Positions 45,566 to 52,323 of a stretch of 52,323 bases of DNA are shown here, in pieces. The notes under the pieces were generated by a model that was given only the letters and a program-made list of their open reading frames with translations, was not told where the DNA came from and did not search any database. The number at the start of each line of letters is the position of its first letter. Positions within the stretch are counted from its first letter, which is position 1. Source of the DNA: Emticicia sp943368675 (GTDB lineage Bacteria; Bacteroidota; Bacteroidia; Cytophagales; Spirosomataceae); NCBI GenBank assembly GCA_943368675.1, contig CALRLN020000003.1:1-52323 (forward strand). The letters run 5' to 3'. The position numbers were made by a program, and so were the translations under genes.

Positions 45566-46609
45566 TTATTGCTGATTAAAGTATTTTTCTACACGTAAAG
45601 CTACGTTTTCCCTGATATTCATCCAAAATAAGTTTATATCTGCCCGGTGCCATATTTTGGTATTCAAGAATGCTCTTCCTCTCACATATGGTTTATTAAT
45701 CCATAAAATACCCTGATGCACCTGTGCATCTGCCGCTTCCTTTATAAAGGTAAACTTTAAACCTACGCCGCCTTTATTCTCTTTTTTAGAAACAAACTCC
45801 TCATTCAGTTTCCATGTTAGGGGATTAGTACAAACGGCGGAACTTAAACCATCGGCATAATAAGCTGGAACGTAACCACGGGCAAAAGTATTCCACGACA
45901 CAAACCCTCCTGTTTCTTCAGCGGACTGACTGGGTTTAATGCTTTTAAAAGTATCAGGCGCAGTAGCTATACCTATCAGGTACGCTTCTACCAGTTGTTT
46001 CTTCAAAGGCTTATCATCAAAAAACTCTTGTAACAGGCGTTTGGCTAAAACAGTTCCCTGGCTATGCGAGGCAATAATGATAGGCCGGCCCTGGTTCCAG
46101 TGTTCCAGATAATACTCAAATGCAGCTTTTATATCGCTGTAAGCCAGATCTAATGCCTGCTTTTTATCCTCAGCATTTTTTGTGAGAAAACTATAATAAT
46201 GTGCCTGTCTGTACCTGGGAGCATATATCCTGCCCGAACCATTGAAAGCCGTAGCCTGGTTCAGAATGGTTGAATTGTCTACCATTGCATTTAACTCCTC
46301 ATCACGCACATCTGCGTTCCAGAGATACTGGTTTTTTGGAGCATAAGTGTAGATAGTAGGATGCAAAAAGAACACATCAGCTTTTGCCTCTTTCTGCCCG
46401 TCTTTCAGGTTCGATTTCAGAGGTATTTTATCAGCCGCATCTTCTTTATCAGGCAAGGCTGCCCAGGTGTCTTTTAGGCTATAATCAGGGCTTGGAGGCA
46501 CATTTACAGTATCGAAACCGGAGCTTAGTATGACGTACTTCTGCGCATACAAACGGGCTTCGGATAATGAGAAAAACAAAAATAAATATGAAAAAAAAGT
46601 TTTTCTCAT
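45566..46609 (-). CDS. DUF3089-family exported alpha/beta hydrolase
   Basis: A 347-residue protein with a signal peptide (about 1-22). The DUF3089 lipase-like fold is shown by DVFFLHPTIYTY, the segment IYAPRYRQAHYYSF, and the nucleophile Ser183 in ASHSQGT. The likely catalytic His lies in the C-terminal part, near VHQGILWINKPY. These proteins are predicted esterases or lipases, but their substrates are not established. It lies on the same strand upstream of manC with a 176-base gap; no clear terminator was seen between, so separate transcription is not proven. It is divergent from the TonB-dependent receptor gene. Confidence 0.85.
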   Translation of the reverse strand: MRKTFFSYLFLFFSLSEARLYAQKYVILSSGFDTVNVPPSPDYSLKDTWAALPDKEDAADKIPLKSNLKDGQKEAKADVFFLHPTIYTYAPKNQYLWNADVRDEELNAMVDNSTILNQATAFNGSGRIYAPRYRQAHYYSFLTKNAEDKKQALDLAYSDIKAAFEYYLEHWNQGRPIIIASHSQGTVLAKRLLQEFFDDKPLKKQLVEAYLIGIATAPDTFKSIKPSQSAEETGGFVSWNTFARGYVPAYYADGLSSAVCTNPLTWKLNEEFVSKKENKGGVGLKFTFIKEAADAQVHQGILWINKPYVRGRAFLNTKIWHRADINLFWMNIRENVALRVEKYFNQQ

Positions 46610-46659
46610 CTTATATAATTATTTTTTGGTAAAATTGTAAAATTCTAACAATAGTATGC

Positions 46660-46690
46660 TTGCATATTATTGTTTTCTTTTCTATGTTTG
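46660..46690 (+). promoter_or_regulatory. Promoter for the TonB-dependent receptor gene
   Basis: TTG (46660-46662), 20 bases, TATGTTTG (46683-46690): a full match to the Bacteroidota -33/-7 consensus. Transcription would start at about 46696, roughly 36 bases before the ATG at 46732. The possible upstream start codons TTG 46660 and ATG 46684 both fall inside these elements. Confidence 0.75.
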
Positions 46691-46731
46691 ACACAAAATT
46701 ACGTTTTGTTAACCCACTAACCAATACCCTC

Positions 46732-49700
46732 ATGTATAAACTTTCCGCAAAAAAATTGTTGTTCGGAATTTGCTGCTTGTTGCTATCGCAGATGGTCTTT
46801 GCTCAGACCAAAATTTCCGGTACAATAACAGACGCTGTTACAAAAGAACCGCTGATTGGAGTAAGTGTGCAGGTAAAAGGGAAGGTAATTGGTACTATTA
46901 CCGATACCAAAGGAAATTTCTCTTTCAGCACTTCAACCCCTCCACCATTCACCTTATTAATTACCTCAGTGGGTTATGAAAGTCAGGAAGTAAGTGTATC
47001 AGGTAGCAATGCTGCTATTAATATTTCTTTGAAAGAACAATCTATCTTAGGTCAGGAAGTGGTGGTAGCCGCCTCACGTGTTGAAGAAACAGTAATGAAG
47101 TCGCCTGCCGCCGTTGAAAAAATGGACATCCGCGCCATTCGCGAAGCAGCAGCGCCATCTTTCTATGATGCCCTTTCTACTATGAAAGGCATTGATATGA
47201 CTACTCAGGGTTTATTGTTTAAATCTATCAATATGCGTGGATTCGGCTCAACCGGAAATCCACGTACAGTTCAGATGATTGATGGAATGGATAATCAGGC
47301 TCCGGGGCTTAACTTCCCCGTTGATAACATAGTTGGTATGCCAGAACTGGACGTTGAAAGCGTTGAGGTACTTCCGGGAGCAGCTTCTGCTCTATATGGT
47401 CCTAATGCTATCAATGGTTTGATATTAATGAATAGCAAAAGCCCATTCTTGTATCAGGGTCTGAGCGCTACAGCGAAAGGCGGTGTAATGCATGCCAATA
47501 ACCGCTCTACTGCTACTACTCCTTTCTATGATTTATCACTTCGTTATGCCAAAGCATTTAACGATAAGCTTGCTTTCAAAGTAAACCTTTCATATATCAC
47601 AGCAAAAGACTGGGAAGCAACCAACTATACCAACCTTAACTTAGGTGGTGTACAAAATGGTACCCGTGGTGCAGGCGTAGATACTGATTATGATGGTATG
47701 AATGTATATGGTGATGAAGTACAGGCTAATATGACTACCGTTGCTAATGCTTTGATAGCCGGAGGTAAGATTCCATCTGCAGCATCAGCACTTATTCCAG
47801 CCAATACCAACATTAGTCGTACAGGTTATTTAGAAAAGGATATGGTTGACTATAATACCAAAAGCTTCAAAACTAATGTGGCTTTACATTACCGGATTAA
47901 TGAAAAGGTAGAGTTAGTAGGACAGGTAAACTACGGTTATGGAACTACCGTTTATACAGGAACAGGCCGTTATTCTTTAAGAAACTTTAACCTGACCCAA
48001 GCTAAATTAGAATTAAGAGGAGATAATTTTACACTTAGAGCTTATACTACTCAGGAGCGTTCAGGTCAGTCTTACTTTTCAGGGTTGACTGCCGTATCAA
48101 TGCTTAATGATATTAAACCTCATGAAACATGGTTCGGTACTTATGTTGGTGCATTTGTCCAAGCCAGAAGTGGTGGAATGGCAGAAGCTCAGGCACACTT
48201 AGCTGCCCGTGCCGCTGCTGACCAAGGCATGCCACAACCAGGAACTGCGGCCTATGATGCATTATTAGATAAATACAGAGAAAAGGCCATTGTAGATGGT
48301 GGTGGTGCATTCTTGGATAAAACAAACCTGTATCATGCAGAAGGTGTGTATAACTTCAAAAATCAGGTTAAATTCATTGACCTTTTAGCAGGAGCAAATG
48401 TCAGACAATATCAGTTGCGTTCAAACGGAACTCTTTTTGCTGATAAAAAAGATGGCCGTGACGGCACCATTAATATCAACGAATTTGGTGCTTTTGTACA
48501 GGCAAGTAAGAGCTTGTTCAAAGACCATTTCAAACTATCGGCTTCGATACGTTATGATAAAAACGAAAACTTTGAAGGCCAGTTTACCCCGCGTGTTTCA
48601 GGTGTAGCTACCTTCGGTGAGCATAATATCAGACTATCCTATCAGTCAGGTTTCAGGATTCCTACTACTCAAAACCAATATATTGACCTGAAAACACCTG
48701 CGGGTACTTTGATTGGAGGTTTACCTGAGTTTAATTCAAGATATAACCTGAGCAATGGTATTGCCTTACCTGTTTTAAATGATTTTCAGACAAATCCCTT
48801 AAAATATATTACTACCGATGTATTGGCGAAAGCACAAGCCTATGCAACACAAGCCGTAACAGCACAAGCTACCCCAGCCATTACTGCCGGAGTAACAGCT
48901 GCTATCACTGCACAGGTAACAGCAGCCGTTACTGCGGCCATTACTCAACAGGTAACAGCAGCCGTTACTGCTGGTATTACGCAACAAGTGACAGCCGCCG
49001 TTACCGCACAGGTAAATGCTGCAGTTCAGGCTGGTCAGATTCCCCAGGCTAATGCTGCCGCAGCTATTCAGGCTGGTGTAGCACAGGCTCTACCGGGTGC
49101 ATTAGCAACCAATTTACAACCAGGTGTTGCTGCTAACTTACCGGGGGCATTAGCTGCTAATTTGCAGCCGGGTATTGATGCAAATTTACCAGGCGCTATG
49201 GCTGCCAATTTCCAACCTGCGTTTAATGCTGAATTACAAAAAGTATTAGTTGCCAATGTGCCTGGTGTTACCCAACAGGTTGCCCCTGCATTTGCTTTAG
49301 CTACATTACCCAAATATTCAGCAAAAACACTTCAACCTGAGCGTATTCAATCAATTGAAATCGGCTATAAAGGTTTAATAGCCAAAAAACTTTTTGTTGA
49401 TGCTTATTATTATACCAGCACATACAGAAACTTTATTGGTGGTGTGTCTATAGTAGTACCAACAGCTGCTGCAGGACCTGGCTTACCTATCGAATCAGGC
49501 GTATCAAGCGCTACTACCAGATTGGGTTATTCAAGACCTGCTAATACTTCTGAAGAAATAAAAGTAAATGGATGGGCAATTGGCTTAAACTACTCGTTGA
49601 ATAAAGGCTTCTTTATCAATGCTAATGTTGCCAATAACGAATTGAAGAAATTCGTACCTAGTGCCGAACAACAATATGCAGGTTTCAACACACCTGACTA

Positions 49701-50028
49701 TCGTTATAACATTGGTTTTGGTAAGAGAATTACCAGTGGAAACAAGTTTGGCTTCAATATCAATCTGAGACATCAAAACGCTTTCTTGTGGGAGGCCAGC
49801 TTTAATCAGCCTACTACAACCGGAACAACCTTCTTTAGCAATACAACTGTTCCGGCAATCAATACTATTGATGCACAGGTTAGCATGAAGGTTCCAAGCA
49901 TAAAGTCTATCATTAAATTAGGTGGCACCAACATTGGTGGTAAACCATATATTCAGGCTTATGGTAGTGCAATGGTAGGTTCAATGTACTACGTATCTCT
50001 ATCGTTCGATGAACTTCTGAATAAATAA
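46732..50028 (+). CDS. TonB-dependent receptor with Ala/Gln/Val-rich repetitive insert
   Basis: A 1098-residue outer-membrane receptor. The frame is open upstream to 46660, but the ATG at 46732 begins the signal peptide (MYKLSAKKLLFGICCLLLSQ) and lies downstream of the promoter. A CarboxypepD_reg-like domain (about 26-105) is followed by a plug domain (about 115-235) with INMRGFGSTGNPRTVQMIDG and the end YGPNAINGLILM, then the barrel to the C-terminus. Residues about 700-860 form a low-complexity insert with two short tandem repeat arrays; directly after it the normal barrel resumes at LQPERIQSIEIGYKGL. The insert probably lies in an extracellular loop. There is no SusD partner nearby. The substrate is unknown. 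Confidence 0.93.
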   Translation: MYKLSAKKLLFGICCLLLSQMVFAQTKISGTITDAVTKEPLIGVSVQVKGKVIGTITDTKGNFSFSTSTPPPFTLLITSVGYESQEVSVSGSNAAINISLKEQSILGQEVVVAASRVEETVMKSPAAVEKMDIRAIREAAAPSFYDALSTMKGIDMTTQGLLFKSINMRGFGSTGNPRTVQMIDGMDNQAPGLNFPVDNIVGMPELDVESVEVLPGAASALYGPNAINGLILMNSKSPFLYQGLSATAKGGVMHANNRSTATTPFYDLSLRYAKAFNDKLAFKVNLSYITAKDWEATNYTNLNLGGVQNGTRGAGVDTDYDGMNVYGDEVQANMTTVANALIAGGKIPSAASALIPANTNISRTGYLEKDMVDYNTKSFKTNVALHYRINEKVELVGQVNYGYGTTVYTGTGRYSLRNFNLTQAKLELRGDNFTLRAYTTQERSGQSYFSGLTAVSMLNDIKPHETWFGTYVGAFVQARSGGMAEAQAHLAARAAADQGMPQPGTAAYDALLDKYREKAIVDGGGAFLDKTNLYHAEGVYNFKNQVKFIDLLAGANVRQYQLRSNGTLFADKKDGRDGTININEFGAFVQASKSLFKDHFKLSASIRYDKNENFEGQFTPRVSGVATFGEHNIRLSYQSGFRIPTTQNQYIDLKTPAGTLIGGLPEFNSRYNLSNGIALPVLNDFQTNPLKYITTDVLAKAQAYATQAVTAQATPAITAGVTAAITAQVTAAVTAAITQQVTAAVTAGITQQVTAAVTAQVNAAVQAGQIPQANAAAAIQAGVAQALPGALATNLQPGVAANLPGALAANLQPGIDANLPGAMAANFQPAFNAELQKVLVANVPGVTQQVAPAFALATLPKYSAKTLQPERIQSIEIGYKGLIAKKLFVDAYYYTSTYRNFIGGVSIVVPTAAAGPGLPIESGVSSATTRLGYSRPANTSEEIKVNGWAIGLNYSLNKGFFINANVANNELKKFVPSAEQQYAGFNTPDYRYNIGFGKRITSGNKFGFNINLRHQNAFLWEASFNQPTTTGTTFFSNTTVPAINTIDAQVSMKVPSIKSIIKLGGTNIGGKPYIQAYGSAMVGSMYYVSLSFDELLNK
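48913..49020 (+). repeat. Three 36-bp tandem repeats in the receptor insert
   Basis: Units start at 48913, 48949 and 48985, each encoding 12 residues of the form QVTAAVTAxITQ; the third is diverged. They lie within an Ala/Val/Thr-rich stretch. Confidence 0.9.
49090..49233 (+). repeat. Three 48-bp tandem repeats in the receptor insert
   Basis: Units start at 49090, 49138 and 49186, each encoding 16 residues: LPGALATNLQPGVAAN, LPGALAANLQPGIDAN and LPGAMAANFQPAFNAE. Confidence 0.9.
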
Positions 50029-50070
50029 GATTTTATTAATTTTCATAATTTTCTTTGGTTTAAGTTAAAA

Positions 50071-50098
50071 AGAGCTTCCGGTTGGGGGCTCTTTTTTT
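50071..50098 (+). terminator. Terminator after the TonB-dependent receptor gene
   Basis: A 9-bp stem with two G-T pairs (50071-50079 with 50084-50092) around the loop GGTT, followed by a T run to 50098. Confidence 0.8.
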
Positions 50099-50190
50099 AT
50101 GTTTTCAGATAGAAAATTCAATACAATTAATAATTTTTTCATATTCTGTGCATAACTTTACAACCGCAATTATTAATTAAACAAATAATC

Positions 50191-51420
50191 ATGAATAAGA
50201 TTAAAGTAGCAAATCCCGTTGTTGAATTAGACGGAGACGAGATGACCCGAATCATCTGGCGTTTTATTAAAGAAAAATTGATTCTACCTTATATTGATGT
50301 AGATATTAAATATTATGACCTTGGTGTTGAGTATCGTGATGAAACAAATGACCAGGTGACCGTCGATTCAGCAAATGCTATTAAACAATATGGTGTTGGT
50401 ATCAAATGTGCTACTATTACTCCTGACGAAGCCCGCGTAAAAGAATTTAATCTGAAACAAATGTGGAAATCACCAAACGGCACTATCCGTAATATCCTGG
50501 ATGGTACTGTTTTCCGTGAGCCTATCGTTTGTCAGAACGTACCTCGTTTAGTTTCTAACTGGACGTCCCCTATCATTGTAGGCCGTCATGCTTTCGGTGA
50601 CCAATACCGTGCTACTGATTTTGTAGTAGACGGCCCAGGCAAACTGACTATGAAATTTGAGGGTGAAGACGGAACTGTGAAAGAGTTTGATGTATATAAT
50701 TTCAAAGGTGGTGGGGTAGCAATGGGTATGTACAATACTGATGAGTCTATCCGTGGGTTTGCACACTCTTGTTTCAATGTTGCCCTTAACAAAAAATGGC
50801 CTTTGTATTTATCTACCAAAAACACCATCCTGAAAAAATATGATGGTCGTTTCAAAGATATTTTTGAAGAAATTTATCAGGCAGACTATAAAGCTAAGTT
50901 TGAAGCAGCCGGAATCGTTTACGAACACCGTCTGATTGATGATATGGTGGCATCTGCCTTGAAATGGAATGGTTCGTTCGTATGGGCTTGTAAAAACTAC
51001 GATGGCGACGTACAGTCTGACTCAGTAGCACAAGGTTTTGGTTCATTAGGTTTAATGACTTCCGTATTGGTTACGCCGGATGGCGAAACAATGGAAGCAG
51101 AAGCAGCCCACGGAACAGTAACACGCCATTACCGTGACCACCAGGCAGGTAAACCAACTTCAACTAACCCGATAGCCTCTATCTTTGCCTGGACTCGTGG
51201 ATTAGAATTCCGTGGTAAAAAGGATGGCAATCAGGAGTTAATCGATTTCTGCCAGGCTTTAGAGCAGGTATGTGTTGAAACAGTTGAGTCGGGCAAAATG
51301 ACAAAAGATTTAGCAGTTTGTATTCATGGTAACAAAGTAAACCATGGCGAACATTACCTATATACAGAAGAGTTTCTGGACGCTTTAGACCAGAATTTAA
51401 AAATTAAATTAGGTAAATAA
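50191..51420 (+). CDS. icd: NADP-dependent isocitrate dehydrogenase (eukaryotic-type)
   Basis: A 409-residue TCA-cycle enzyme that oxidises isocitrate to 2-oxoglutarate with NADP. It is the homodimeric eukaryotic-type form rather than the E. coli type: the N-terminus reads VELDGDEMTRIIW, and it has KSPNGTIRNILDGTVFREP for isocitrate binding and the C-terminal NADP segment AAHGTVTRHYRDH. The length is typical of this subfamily. The gene stands alone: a terminator precedes it and another follows. There is no Shine-Dalgarno sequence; the start is preceded by AT-rich DNA and is fixed by the conserved N-terminus. Confidence 0.97.
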   Translation: MNKIKVANPVVELDGDEMTRIIWRFIKEKLILPYIDVDIKYYDLGVEYRDETNDQVTVDSANAIKQYGVGIKCATITPDEARVKEFNLKQMWKSPNGTIRNILDGTVFREPIVCQNVPRLVSNWTSPIIVGRHAFGDQYRATDFVVDGPGKLTMKFEGEDGTVKEFDVYNFKGGGVAMGMYNTDESIRGFAHSCFNVALNKKWPLYLSTKNTILKKYDGRFKDIFEEIYQADYKAKFEAAGIVYEHRLIDDMVASALKWNGSFVWACKNYDGDVQSDSVAQGFGSLGLMTSVLVTPDGETMEAEAAHGTVTRHYRDHQAGKPTSTNPIASIFAWTRGLEFRGKKDGNQELIDFCQALEQVCVETVESGKMTKDLAVCIHGNKVNHGEHYLYTEEFLDALDQNLKIKLGK

Positions 51421-51450
51421 GATTTTCTTTTCTTACGGTGCCCCTTTAAG

Positions 51451-51483
51451 CGCCTTGACTTACGTAGTCAGGGCGTTTTTTTT
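51451..51483 (+). terminator. Terminator after icd
   Basis: CGCCTTGAC (51451-51459) pairs with GTCAGGGCG (51467-51475), one G-T pair, loop of 7 bases, followed by eight T's. Confidence 0.85.
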
Positions 51484-51538
51484 GCCTGTATGGTATGATG
51501 TTTGCTCAAATTTCACAATATCCGTTCATGATTATCAG

Positions 51539-52323
51539 ATGAAAACGCAATCCATAGGCTTTTTATACTTATGCTATTTATTTTGTTCCGTTCAAACTGT
51601 AGCACAAACAGCCCTGCAATGGCAAAAAAGCATAGGTGGCAAAAATAATGAATATGCCTATGCTTCTACTCCTACAGCTGATGGTGGATATATCATTGTC
51701 GGCTCAACCAATTCTAACAATGATGGGGATGTGCCTGTTTCCAAAGCATTTTATGGGTCAGGAGGAACAGATATATGGGTAGCAAAAGTAAATAACTGGG
51801 GAGAAATACTGTGGTCTAAAACCTTTGGCGGCACAAAAGATGATATAGCCACTGATGTAATCGAAACCAAAGATAATAATATATTGGTCTTAGCCACGAC
51901 GGCTTCTGCTGACGGTGACGCATTGGGTAACGGTTCCCTCGGAGGGCTGATACTTTTAAAATTAAAGACTGATGGCAGTATAATCTGGAGAAAAGTATTT
52001 GCAGGAGGGTATAATGTAGGCGATCTGGCCTTTTCCAAAGCAGATGCGTATTCAAAACCCACTATAAAACGTACTGCTGACGGTGCCTACATGATTGCTG
52101 CCAATACTATCCCATTAATCAGCACTGATACCTGGCTGGCAAAAATTACCGAGACCGGGCAAACACTATGGACAAAGACCTATGGCTCTAACCAGAACGA
52201 CTGGATAAATGAAATAGTTGTCTGTGCAGATGGCGGATACTTATTAGTAGGAGGCACAGAGGCCAATGTCAACGAAATACCAGGCGCAGGTAAGGGCTTT
52301 ATAGATATTTATATAATAAAAAC
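51539..52323 (+). CDS. Secreted repeat protein, N-terminal part (runs off the window)
   Basis: An open frame from ATG 51539 to the right edge, 261 codons without a stop. A signal peptide ends near residue 23 (SVQTVAQ). The mature part repeats a pattern such as WQKSIGGKNNEYAYAS, DGGYIIVGSTNSNNDGD, WVAKVNNWGEILWSKTFGG and DGGYLLVGGTE. This is the common propeller-like repeat of Bacteroidota exported proteins, usually ending in a T9SS sorting domain that would lie outside this window. No catalytic motif is visible. The start is the first ATG before a normal signal peptide, and the icd terminator separates it from the upstream gene. Confidence 0.8.
   Translation, partial: MKTQSIGFLYLCYLFCSVQTVAQTALQWQKSIGGKNNEYAYASTPTADGGYIIVGSTNSNNDGDVPVSKAFYGSGGTDIWVAKVNNWGEILWSKTFGGTKDDIATDVIETKDNNILVLATTASADGDALGNGSLGGLILLKLKTDGSIIWRKVFAGGYNVGDLAFSKADAYSKPTIKRTADGAYMIAANTIPLISTDTWLAKITETGQTLWTKTYGSNQNDWINEIVVCADGGYLLVGGTEANVNEIPGAGKGFIDIYIIK

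Overview
The window looks like chromosomal DNA of a Bacteroidota bacterium, most likely of the order Cytophagales (inference). The gene families point that way: a hybrid two-component system, two TonB-dependent receptors, a fused SecDF, ELWxxDGT repeats, and T9SS-style secreted proteins without an obvious anchor. Start codons are preceded by A/T-rich DNA with no Shine-Dalgarno sequence, and several genes have a TTG / TAnnTTTG promoter of the Bacteroidota type. I saw no tRNA, rRNA, CRISPR array, insertion sequence or phage gene.

Layout. 1-239: C-terminus of a Gfo/Idh/MocA oxidoreductase, closed by a strong terminator. 445-7743: a block of four regulatory genes (7TM histidine kinase, NarL-type response regulator, 1335-aa hybrid sensor/AraC regulator, orphan LytTR protein). 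7854-18854: one gene for a secreted 3666-aa modular repeat protein. 19048-21782: an esterase/SMP-30 fusion and an unrecognised exported protein. 22039-33808: mostly housekeeping genes (ahcY, pbpC, a KdsC-like phosphatase, argC, lgt, prfB with its programmed +1 frameshift, a MerR/B12-binding regulator, secDF), many in convergent pairs that share bidirectional terminators. 33907-34269: a small membrane protein upstream of secDF. 34412-40762 (minus strand): a probable operon of LytS-type kinase, LytTR regulator, PQQ-type sugar dehydrogenase/cytochrome c fusion, and esterase. 41113-43668: a divergent outer-membrane TonB-type protein. 43740-46609: a lipoprotein, a mannose-1-phosphate guanylyltransferase and a DUF3089 hydrolase. 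46732-50028: a TonB-dependent receptor with an unusual Ala/Gln/Val-rich repetitive insert. 50191-51420: NADP isocitrate dehydrogenase. 51539-end: the start of another secreted protein that runs off the window.

Together these genes describe a bacterium that senses extracellular material, exports large repeat proteins, and oxidises or hydrolyses sugars and esters in the periplasm. The most notable items are the 3666-aa protein with its 216-bp repeat array, the repeat-filled insert in the second TonB receptor, the prfB frameshift site whose internal Shine-Dalgarno-like element is kept in a genome that seems not to use such elements for initiation, and the two-component/sugar-oxidation operon. 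No clearly new defence or mobile system was found. All family assignments come from reading motifs by eye; no database search was run.
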